In this document: positions 13,737 through 19,430 of the stretch, piece after piece | How positions within the stretch are numbered: position 1 is the stretch's first letter | Layout: every line of letters begins with the position of its first letter | Assembly (NCBI GenBank): GCA_017442465.1 | Contig: JAFRZQ010000434.1 | Location: 1 to 19,944, forward strand | Length of the DNA stretch: 19,944 nucleotides | Reading direction: 5' to 3' | From: Anaerotignum sp. | GTDB taxonomy: Bacteria; Bacillota; Clostridia; Lachnospirales; Anaerotignaceae | The notes under the pieces: generated by a model | Database searches by the model: none | Seen by the model: the letters and a program-made list of their open reading frames with translations, nothing else | What the model was told of the DNA's origin: nothing | Program-made: the position numbers and the translations under genes

Positions 13737-13955
13737 GGCTTGAGGGGCAGCACCCCAAAGAGCCGGAACTGATAAATCCGTCAACTATACTGGGAGGAGC
13801 ATACAGTTAATGGCAAAGGCAGCGCAAATCAGTAAGCGCGTAAGCATCATGACTGACGGTCTATCTCCTTTGTTCGTAATGCCCAACGAGTATCGCACTG
13901 TGTTTATGTGAAAAACATCTTATTTAGAAACTTATCGTGAAAAATTACAGGAGGT
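13737..13955 (+). promoter_or_regulatory. Possible translational-control leader of rpsM
   Basis: The 240-base gap after rpmJ holds GGCT/AGCC (13737-13740/13761-13764) around GGGG-CAGCA-CCCC (13744-13756). It also holds CCGTCA 13778-13783 with TGACGG 13854-13859. ATCTCCT at 13863-13869 can pair over 7 bp (one G-U) with AGGAGGT (13949-13955), the rpsM ribosome site. A second ribosome-site-like GGGAGGAG (13792-13799) precedes a 33-codon ORF that reads through the ATCTCCT element. This suggests sequestration relieved by translation, but it is a hypothesis drawn by eye. Confidence 0.35.
13810..13911 (+). CDS. Possible 33-residue upstream ORF in the rpsM leader
   Basis: ATG 13810 to TGA 13911 encodes 33 residues starting MAKAAQISKRVS and ending NEYRTVFM, with GGGAGGAG at 13792-13799 as a somewhat distant ribosome site (about 10-12 bases). 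I recognise no family. Codon use (CTA, TTG, CGC, ACT) does not resemble the flanking ribosomal genes. It may be a translated leader peptide, a remnant of a lost gene, or chance. Confidence 0.3.
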   Translation: MAKAAQISKRVSIMTDGLSPLFVMPNEYRTVFM

Positions 13956-13964
13956 GCAAGAATA

Positions 13965-14333
13965 ATGGCACGTATTGCTGGTGTAGACTTACCTAGAGAA
14001 AAACGCGTAGAAATCGGCCTGACATATGTATACGGCATCGGCCACTCCAGCGCTGTTCGTATTCTGAATGAAGCAGGTGTAAGCCTGGATACAAGAGTTA
14101 GAGATCTGACAGACGAAGAAGTTGCAAAAATCCGTGACGTAATCGACAGAACTCAGACAGTAGAAGGTGACCTGAGAAGAGAAGTTGCTCTGAACATCAA
14201 ACGTCTGATCGAAATCGGCTGCTACAGAGGCATCCGCCACAGAAAAGGTCTGCCCGTTAGAGGTCAGAAAACAAAAACAAACGCTAGAACAAGAAAAGGT
14301 CCTAGAAAAACTGTTGCGAACAAGAAGAAATAA
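13965..14333 (+). CDS. rpsM: 30S ribosomal protein S13 (uS13)
   Basis: S13 is in the small-subunit head, contacts P-site tRNA through its tail, and bridges to L5. The 122 residues match the family. The start MARIAGVDLPREKRVEIGLT is typical, followed by the helix-hairpin-helix YGIGHSSAVRILNEAGV and the basic tail GLPVRGQKTKTNARTRKGPR. ATG 13965 follows AGGAGGTG (13949-13956). It is the first gene of the alpha group and is preceded by an unusual 240-base leader. The gap to rpsK is 29 bases. Confidence 0.98.
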   Translation: MARIAGVDLPREKRVEIGLTYVYGIGHSSAVRILNEAGVSLDTRVRDLTDEEVAKIRDVIDRTQTVEGDLRREVALNIKRLIEIGCYRGIRHRKGLPVRGQKTKTNARTRKGPRKTVANKKK

Positions 14334-14362
14334 TTGATATTTCGTAAGGAGGTTTGAGGTAA

Positions 14363-14764
14363 ATGGCAAAGAAAACTGTGAAAAAGGCAACTACTCGCAG
14401 ACGCCGTGATAGAAGAAAAGTAGAACGTGGCCAGGCTCATATCCAGTCCACTTTCAATAATACAATCGTTACAATTACAGACGCAGTTGGTAATGCTCTG
14501 TCCTGGGCATCCGCTGGTCAGCTGGGCTTCAGAGGCTCCAGAAAATCCACACCTTATGCAGCACAGATGGCTGCAGATACAGCTGCAAAAGCTGCTTCCG
14601 ACTACGGTCTGAAAACAATCGAAGTATTCGTAAAAGGCCCCGGCAGCGGTCGTGAAGCTGCAATCCGTGCCCTGCAGGCAGCAGGTCTGGATGTAACACT
14701 TATCAAAGACGTTACACCCGTTCCTCACAACGGTTGCAGACCCCCCAAACGCAGAAGAGTATAA
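14363..14764 (+). CDS. rpsK: 30S ribosomal protein S11 (uS11)
   Basis: S11 is on the small-subunit platform near the mRNA exit and the Shine-Dalgarno helix. The 133 residues match the family. After a basic N terminus (KKATTRRRRDRRKVERGQAH) come IQSTFNNTIVTITDAVGNAL, SAGQLGFRGSRKSTPYAAQ and the end DVTPVPHNGCRPPKRRRV. ATG 14363 follows AAGGAGG (14346-14352). The gap to rpsD is 24 bases and carries a small palindrome. Confidence 0.98.
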   Translation: MAKKTVKKATTRRRRDRRKVERGQAHIQSTFNNTIVTITDAVGNALSWASAGQLGFRGSRKSTPYAAQMAADTAAKAASDYGLKTIEVFVKGPGSGREAAIRALQAAGLDVTLIKDVTPVPHNGCRPPKRRRV

Positions 14765-14776
14765 CCTAATATTAGG
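14765..14776 (+). other. Palindrome overlapping the rpsD ribosome site
   Basis: CCTAATATTAGG is a perfect 12-base palindrome. Its last bases are the first bases of the rpsD Shine-Dalgarno AGGAGGT (14774-14780). As RNA it could form a short 4-bp hairpin with an ATAT loop that partly masks the site. Confidence 0.4.
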
Positions 14777-14788
14777 AGGTGTAGATCA

Positions 14789-15391
14789 ATGGCAAGAGAT
14801 AGAGTTCCCGTACTGAAAAGATGCAGATCCCTGAATCTGGATCCCATCTACCTGGGTATCGATAAAAAATCCAAAAAACAGAACCTGAGAGCAAACAAAA
14901 AAATGTCCGAATACGGTCTGCAGATGAGAGAAAAACAGAAAGCAAAATTCATCTACGGCGTACTGGAAAGACAGTTCAGAGGTTACTACGCACAGGCTGA
15001 AAAAATCGCTAAAAAAGAAGGTATCCCTGGCGAAAACCTGCTGATGCTGCTGGAAATGAGACTGGACAACGTAATGTTCAGACTGGGCTACGGCAGAACA
15101 AGAAAAGAAGCTAGACAGATCGTTCGTCACAAACACGTACTGGTAAACGGCAAGGCAGTAGATATCCCTTCCTACCAGGTTAAAGTAGGCGACGTTGTTG
15201 AAATCAAAGAAAAATACAAAACAATTCAGAGATACAAAGACGTTCTGGCTGTAACAGAAGGCAGAATCGTTCCTGAATGGCTGTCCGCTAACCACGATGC
15301 ACTGAGCGGTACAGTAGTGGCTAAACCCACAAGAGCACAGATTGACATCCCTGTTGAAGAAACACTGATCGTCGAACTGTACTCCAAATAA
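14789..15391 (+). CDS. rpsD: 30S ribosomal protein S4 (uS4), zinc-free form
   Basis: S4 is a primary assembly protein on the 5' domain of 16S rRNA and, in several bacteria, represses the alpha operon or its own gene. The 200 residues match the family. The N-terminal region (MARDRVPVLKRCRSLNLDP) has a single Cys instead of the four-Cys zinc site, so it is the C- form. The S4 RNA-binding domain runs from about residue 90 (RLDNVMFRLGYGRTRKEARQ, then VLVNGKAVDIP). ATG 14789 follows AGGAGGT with an 8-base spacer. The start closely resembles Lachnospiraceae S4. Confidence 0.98.
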   Translation: MARDRVPVLKRCRSLNLDPIYLGIDKKSKKQNLRANKKMSEYGLQMREKQKAKFIYGVLERQFRGYYAQAEKIAKKEGIPGENLLMLLEMRLDNVMFRLGYGRTRKEARQIVRHKHVLVNGKAVDIPSYQVKVGDVVEIKEKYKTIQRYKDVLAVTEGRIVPEWLSANHDALSGTVVAKPTRAQIDIPVEETLIVELYSK

Positions 15392-15424
15392 TTTTCGATT
15401 GTGCAGTGAAGTCAAAGGTATTGT

Positions 15425-15445
15425 CGCAGAGCATTCTGCTCTGCG
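15425..15445 (+). other. Perfect 9-bp hairpin between rpsD and rpoA
   Basis: CGCAGAGCA (15425-15433) and TGCTCTGCG (15437-15445) pair perfectly with a TTC loop. The sequence after it is GCGCTCTATC, not a T-run. It may set the ratio of rpoA to ribosomal protein mRNA by processing or partial termination. Confidence 0.6.
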
Positions 15446-15478
15446 GCGCTCTATCATAAAAAAGGGAGGTTTGAACGA

Positions 15479-16438
15479 GTGTTTGAATTTGAAAAACCTC
15501 GCATTGAGATTGCTGAAATGGCACCCGACGGCACATATGGTAAGTTTGTTGTAGAACCCCTGGAAAGAGGCTATGGTACAACTCTGGGCAATTCCCTGAG
15601 AAGAATCCTGCTGTCCTCTCTGCCCGGCGCTGCAGTAAGCAACGTAAAAATTGATGGTGTACTTCATGAATTCAGCGTAATTCCTGGCGTAAAAGAAGAC
15701 GTAACAGAAATTATCCTGAATCTGAAAGGTCTTGCGATCAAAAATACAAGCGAAGGCAATGAGCCTAAAATTGCTTACATTGACGTGGAAGGCGACGGTG
15801 AAGTAAAAGGTTCCGATATCAAGTGTGATGCTGATATCGAAATCCTGAACCCTGATCACCACATTGCAACACTTTCCGGCGGTGCTGGCAGCAAGCTGTA
15901 TATGGAGATCACAATCAACAAAGGCCGCGGCTATGTTGGTGCAGACAAAAACAAAAAAGACGATCAGCCAATCGGTATGCTTCCTGTTGACAGCATTTTC
16001 ACACCTGTCACAAGAGTGAATTTCCTGGTGGAAAATACACGTGTTGGTCAGATCACTGACTATGACAAACTGTCTCTGGAAGTTTGGACAAACGGAACCA
16101 TTGCGCCCGATGATGCTGTAAGCTATGGTGCAAGAATTCTGAATGAACACCTGAACCTGTTCATCGACCTGTCTGATAACGCAAAAGACGCTTCTATCAT
16201 GGTAGAAAAAGAAGAAGGTAAGAAAGAAAAAGTTCTGGAAATGTCTATTGAAGAACTGGATCTGTCCGTACGTTCTTACAACTGCCTGAAACGTGCTGGT
16301 ATCAACACAGTAGAAGATCTGGCAAACAAGACAGAAGAAGAAATGATGAAGGTTAGAAACCTTGGACGCAAGTCTTTGGAAGAAGTATTGAACAAAATGG
16401 CGGAACTGGGTCTTTCCCTGAAGCCTAGCGATGAATAA
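15479..16438 (+). CDS. rpoA: RNA polymerase alpha subunit
   Basis: Alpha dimerises to nucleate assembly of RNA polymerase, and its C-terminal domain contacts UP elements and activators. The 319 residues are close to the usual 314-330. The N-terminal domain has FVVEPLERGYGTTLGNSLRR and LLSSLPGAAVSNVKIDGVLH. The C-terminal domain starts near residue 250, and LDLSVRSYNCLKRAGINTVE places the key DNA-binding Arg at 265. The end is AELGLSLKPSDE. The start is GTG 15479 with GGGAGG at 15464-15469. It follows rpsD after 87 bases with a hairpin and precedes rplQ after a 114-base structured leader. Confidence 0.98.
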   Translation: MFEFEKPRIEIAEMAPDGTYGKFVVEPLERGYGTTLGNSLRRILLSSLPGAAVSNVKIDGVLHEFSVIPGVKEDVTEIILNLKGLAIKNTSEGNEPKIAYIDVEGDGEVKGSDIKCDADIEILNPDHHIATLSGGAGSKLYMEITINKGRGYVGADKNKKDDQPIGMLPVDSIFTPVTRVNFLVENTRVGQITDYDKLSLEVWTNGTIAPDDAVSYGARILNEHLNLFIDLSDNAKDASIMVEKEEGKKEKVLEMSIEELDLSVRSYNCLKRAGINTVEDLANKTEEEMMKVRNLGRKSLEEVLNKMAELGLSLKPSDE

Positions 16439-16468
16439 TTTTATCGCTTAGAGAAAGTAACTATTATT

Positions 16469-16532
16469 TACCGCAGGACTGCGCCTCTACGTAATGCCGA
16501 AGAGTGGTGGAGACGGGCAAAGTCTGCGGGTA
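16469..16532 (+). promoter_or_regulatory. Structured leader of rplQ
   Basis: TACC (16469-16472) pairs with GGTA (16529-16532). The helix continues GCAG 16473-16476 with CTGC 16524-16527 and ACT 16478-16480 with AGT 16521-16523, each step offset by one bulged G. Inside, CTCTAC 16485-16490 pairs with GTGGAG 16507-16512 (one G-U). The element ends a few bases before the rplQ ribosome site (AAGGAGG, 16538-16544). Position suggests control of L17 synthesis; no ligand is known to me. Confidence 0.5.
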
Positions 16533-16552
16533 TCCACAAGGAGGATTTAACC

Positions 16553-17095
16553 ATGCACGCATCCGGTTATAGAAAACTTGGTAAAACAACACCTCAGAGA
16601 AAAGCTCTGCTGAGAAACCAGGTAACAAATCTGCTGTACCACGGCAAAATCAAAACAACAGAAACAAGAGCGAAAGAAGTAAAAAGAATCGCTGAAAAAC
16701 TGATCACTCTGGCTGTAAAAGAAAAAGACAACTTCGAAGAAGTTACAGTAACAGCTAAAGTAGCAAAAAAAGATGCTAACGGCAAAAGAGTGAAAGAAGT
16801 TGTAAATGGCAAAAAAGTAACAGTTTACAACGAAGTTGAAAAAACAATCAAAAAAGACAAAGCTTCCAGACTGGCTGCAAGAAGAGCAATTCTGGCTTAC
16901 CTGTACCCCGTAACAGAAGTTCCCGCTGACGGCAAAGCAGTAAGAAAGAACACAAAGAAAGTTGACATGGCTGCTAAAATGTTCGACGAAATCGCTCCCA
17001 AATACGCTGGCAGACCCGGTGGTTACACAAGAATCGTGAAACTGGGCGCAAGAAAAGGCGACGGCGCTATGGAAGTTATCCTGGAACTGGTTTAA
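16553..17095 (+). CDS. rplQ: 50S ribosomal protein L17 (bL17), enlarged form
   Basis: L17 sits near the tunnel exit on the large-subunit back. The product has 180 residues, against about 120 in Bacillus subtilis. The N-terminal core (GYRKLGKTTPQRKALLRNQV, KTTETRAKEVKRIAEKLITL) and the C-terminal core (YAGRPGGYTRIVKLGARKGD, GAMEVILELV) are normal. The extra residues lie mainly at about 58-103, with charged repeats such as VAKKDANGKRVKEVVNGKK, plus a short insertion near 120-136. ATG 16553 follows AAGGAGG. It is the last gene of the cluster and ends at a strong terminator. Confidence 0.97.
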   Translation: MHASGYRKLGKTTPQRKALLRNQVTNLLYHGKIKTTETRAKEVKRIAEKLITLAVKEKDNFEEVTVTAKVAKKDANGKRVKEVVNGKKVTVYNEVEKTIKKDKASRLAARRAILAYLYPVTEVPADGKAVRKNTKKVDMAAKMFDEIAPKYAGRPGGYTRIVKLGARKGDGAMEVILELV

Positions 17096-17120
17096 TTTGA
17101 ACCTTATTCTATGATAATTA

Positions 17121-17151
17121 AAATCCCAAACCATTGGTTTGGGATTTTTTT
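17121..17151 (+). terminator. Intrinsic terminator ending the ribosomal cluster
   Basis: AAATCCCAAACC (17121-17132) and GGTTTGGGATTT (17136-17147) pair perfectly over 12 bp with an ATT loop. Seven T run through 17151. On the other strand the stem is followed by TTTTAATT, so it may also work in reverse. Confidence 0.93.
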
Positions 17152-17154
17152 ATT

Positions 17155-17187
17155 GCAAAGAAAATGACCCCGCCGGGAAGCGAGGTC
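17155..17187 (-). terminator. Possible terminator for the minus-strand small gene
   Basis: GACC/GGTC (17166-17169/17184-17187) and CGC/GCG (17171-17173/17180-17182) form a 7-bp stem with one mismatch. Reading on the minus strand, ATTTTCTTTG follows. It lies just after the stop of the minus-strand gene. Confidence 0.5.
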
Positions 17188-17214
17188 TGAAAAGGGGAGG
17201 GTTTAGAATTTATG

Positions 17215-17400
17215 TTACGAAAAATCGAAATTTGCTGTGTCAGCTTCGGCAGCCAGATCGTCAACGACCATTTCTGCTTCCATGAAAGGTTTCAGTGCCA
17301 GATGTTCCTGATACATAATGGTAGCAGACATCCCTGTACAGAAAGCCAGTGTGAAAGAAAGTGCTGCGACCATGGATAAGTTTTTCAGTGTTAATTTCAT
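17215..17400 (-). CDS. Small secreted or membrane peptide of unknown function
   Basis: The product has 61 residues from ATG (complement of 17398-17400). The minus-strand ribosome site AAAGGAG is 9 bases upstream, far better than the TTG three codons earlier. The N terminus is MKLTLKNLSMVAALSFTLAF, a Lys-containing start and hydrophobic stretch (about residues 7-28, with one Cys at about 21) like a signal peptide or single membrane helix. An acidic tail follows (about 42-57, EAEMVVDDLAAEADTANFDF). A possible terminator lies after its stop and an extended -10 lies upstream. I do not recognise the family. It is oriented opposite to all other genes here. Confidence 0.6.
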   Translation of the reverse strand: MKLTLKNLSMVAALSFTLAFCTGMSATIMYQEHLALKPFMEAEMVVDDLAAEADTANFDFS

Positions 17401-17456
17401 AGATGTCAACTCCTTTACGTTAAATTTGTATTTCTATTGTGTTCTTTTGTATCTCT

Positions 17457-17465
17457 ATGATAGCA
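17457..17465 (-). promoter_or_regulatory. Possible extended -10 promoter of the minus-strand gene
   Basis: On the minus strand the sequence reads TGCTATCAT, an extended -10 (TGn plus TATCAT), about 56 bases before the ATG. No good -35 is seen. A near-palindrome of A and T tracts, CAAAAAGTTTTTG, lies immediately upstream. Confidence 0.35.
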
Positions 17466-17483
17466 CAAAAAGTTTTTGCGTAG

Positions 17484-17533
17484 GTTACAGCGGTCTAACA
17501 GCTTCGTTACAATCAGATTGCTGTAACATTACA
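17484..17533. repeat. Cluster of GTTACA / TGTAAC repeats
   Basis: GTTACA occurs at 17484-17489 and 17506-17511 (22 bases apart, two helical turns). TGTAAC follows at 17522-17527 and TTACA at 17529-17533. GTTACAGC (17484-17491) and GCTGTAAC (17520-17527) form a perfect 8-bp inverted repeat. The cluster lies between the divergent minus-strand gene and the ecfA operon, as an operator would. The regulator is unknown. It lies in the 330-base stretch 17401-17730, whose other contents are the two promoters and a small leader hairpin (17698-17711). Confidence 0.45.
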
Positions 17534-17630
17534 GGATTGTATCAAAAAACGAACAATTTTCTTAAGGTGGCGGAAGGATATAAAGGATTCATACAAAACT
17601 TGGCAAAACAGGGCAATCCTACCGTTTCTA

Positions 17631-17659
17631 TTGACTTTTTGACGAAAAAAACGTATCAT
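17631..17659 (+). promoter_or_regulatory. Sigma-A type promoter of the ecf operon
   Basis: TTGACT (17631-17636) and TATCAT (17654-17659) are separated by 17 bases. The start should be near 17666, giving a leader of about 65 bases with a small hairpin, GGCAG-AAAA-CTGCC (17698-17711), before the weak CAGGTGA ribosome site. Confidence 0.7.
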
Positions 17660-17730
17660 ATCCATAGCTGTGAGCATATACGCCATAGACTATAAGAGGC
17701 AGAAAACTGCCATAAGAAACAGGTGAATCT

Positions 17731-18588
17731 ATGAAAATGGTGAAGGCTGAAGGTCTGACCTATGAATATACAAAAATCATGGAAACGGACCACGGCACTG
17801 AAGAACATAGGGTGGCTGCGCTGAAAAGCGTAAACATCGAAATTGAAAAAGGGGAGTTCATTGTTGTTCTGGGACACAATGGCTCCGGCAAATCTACATT
17901 TGCCAAACATATCAATGCACTGCTGCAGCCTACAGGCGGAACCCTGTGGGTAAAAGGCATGAATACGCAGGAAGAAGGTCATGTGTGGGATATCCGACAG
18001 AGTGCGGGTATGGTGTTCCAGAACCCTGACAACCAGCTGGTTGCCACAGTGGTAGAGGAAGATATCGCCTTTGGCCCCGAAAACATGGGCATCCCTTCCG
18101 GTGAGATCAGACTGCGTGTGGATGAAGCACTGGATGCAGTACGCATGGGTGAATTTGCAACCTATACGCCCTCCAAACTTTCCGGCGGTCAGAAGCAGAG
18201 AATTGCCATTGCAGGCGTTCTGGCGATGAAGCCTGACTGTATCGTTCTGGATGAACCTACAGCTATGCTGGACCCTGTGGGCCGCAGAGACGTTATGGAG
18301 ACCATTGAGCGTCTGAATAAGGAAGAAGGCATTACAATTATCCTGATCACCCACTATATGGACGAAGCAGTCCGTGGGGACAGAGTGTATGTCATCGATG
18401 ACGGCGACCTGGTGATGCAGGGAACGCCCAGAGAAATTTTCGTGCAGGTGGATAAACTGAAAGGGTACGGGCTGGATGTACCTCAGGTGACAGAAGTCAC
18501 ATACCTGCTGAGAAAAGAGGGAATCGATCTGCCCGCAGATATTTTAACGATCGAAGAAATGGTAGGTGCGGTATGTCAATTAAAATAA
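17731..18588 (+). CDS. ecfA1: ECF transporter ATP-binding protein EcfA1
   Basis: This is one of two ATPases that drive energy-coupling factor transporters, which pair with interchangeable substrate-binding (S) proteins to import vitamins and metals. The 285 residues show Walker A GHNGSGKST (48-56), Q-loop FQNPDNQ (96-102), signature LSGGQKQR (150-157), Walker B IVLDEP (171-176) and switch His 208. The FQNPDNQL form is typical of EcfA1/CbiO. ATG 17731 follows CAGGTGA; the ATG two codons later is less likely. The end overlaps ecfA2 by 16 bases. It has its own promoter and is separated from rplQ by a terminator and an opposite gene. Confidence 0.96.
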   Translation: MKMVKAEGLTYEYTKIMETDHGTEEHRVAALKSVNIEIEKGEFIVVLGHNGSGKSTFAKHINALLQPTGGTLWVKGMNTQEEGHVWDIRQSAGMVFQNPDNQLVATVVEEDIAFGPENMGIPSGEIRLRVDEALDAVRMGEFATYTPSKLSGGQKQRIAIAGVLAMKPDCIVLDEPTAMLDPVGRRDVMETIERLNKEEGITIILITHYMDEAVRGDRVYVIDDGDLVMQGTPREIFVQVDKLKGYGLDVPQVTEVTYLLRKEGIDLPADILTIEEMVGAVCQLK

Positions 18589-19430
18589 ACCATTTAACGC
18601 ACGTATACAACGAAGGAACTACCTTCGAAAAGGTGGCACTGAACGATGTGAATATCGAAATTAAGACCGGCGAATTCATCGGTCTGATCGGCCACACCGG
18701 CTCCGGCAAGTCCACACTGATCCAGCATCTGAACGGCATTATTTCCCCTACACAGGGTGAGATCCTGCTGGACGGAGAAAATATCCATAAAGATAAAATG
18801 AAGCTGAAAGAGGTACGCAGACGCATTGGTCTGGCGTTCCAGTATCCTGAATATCAGCTTTTTGAAATGACGGTATATAAGGACGTTGCCTTTGGCCCTA
18901 CCAATCTGGGCTGGACAAAGGAACAGATCCACGAAAGCGTTGTTGCTGCGCTGGATATCGTAGGCATCAGCCCTGATATCTATGAAAAATCCCCCTTCGA
19001 GCTGTCCGGCGGTCAGAAACGCCGTGTAGCCATTGCAGGGGTTCTGGCAATGAATCCGGAAGTGCTGATCCTGGACGAGCCTACGGCCGGCCTGGATCCT
19101 AAGGGCCGTGATGAAATTCTGGCGGCGATCCGCAAATTGCACGAAGAAAGAGGCATTACCGTTATTCTGGTAAGCCATAGTATGGAAGACGTAGCGAAAC
19201 TGGTTGACCGTATCATCGTGATGCACAGAGGCCAGGTAGCCATGACAGGCACACCCAGAGAGATTTTCTCTCATCCCCTGGAACTGGAACAGATGGGCCT
19301 GGCTGCCCCTCAGGTAAGTTACGTATTTGCGCAGCTGAAGGCGAAGGGCTATGATGTGCCCACAGATATTTATACTGTGGAAGAAGCAAAAGAAGCTCTG
19401 TTGAGATTAGTAAAGCAGGTGAACGCATGA
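18573..19430 (+). CDS. ecfA2: ECF transporter ATP-binding protein EcfA2
   Basis: This is the second ATPase of the module and forms a heterodimer with EcfA1. The 285 residues have Walker A GHTGSGKST (40-48), Q-loop FQYPEYQLF (89-97, typical of EcfA2), signature LSGGQKRR (144-151), Walker B LILDEP (165-170) and switch His 202. ATG 18573 lies within the 3' end of ecfA1, with GGTGCGG upstream. The stop overlaps the ecfT start by four bases (ATGA). Both overlaps indicate coupled translation and fixed subunit ratios. Confidence 0.96.
   Translation: MSIKINHLTHVYNEGTTFEKVALNDVNIEIKTGEFIGLIGHTGSGKSTLIQHLNGIISPTQGEILLDGENIHKDKMKLKEVRRRIGLAFQYPEYQLFEMTVYKDVAFGPTNLGWTKEQIHESVVAALDIVGISPDIYEKSPFELSGGQKRRVAIAGVLAMNPEVLILDEPTAGLDPKGRDEILAAIRKLHEERGITVILVSHSMEDVAKLVDRIIVMHRGQVAMTGTPREIFSHPLELEQMGLAAPQVSYVFAQLKAKGYDVPTDIYTVEEAKEALLRLVKQVNA

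Noticed and set aside
14786..16150. 454-codon minus-strand frame across rpsD and rpoA
   Set aside because: It is the same codon-bias shadow of well-identified genes, with no ribosome site or recognisable motif.
17318..17695. 125-codon plus-strand frame between rplQ and ecfA1
   Set aside because: It overlaps the better-supported minus-strand gene and covers the repeat cluster and ecf promoter. It has no convincing ribosome site and no family likeness.
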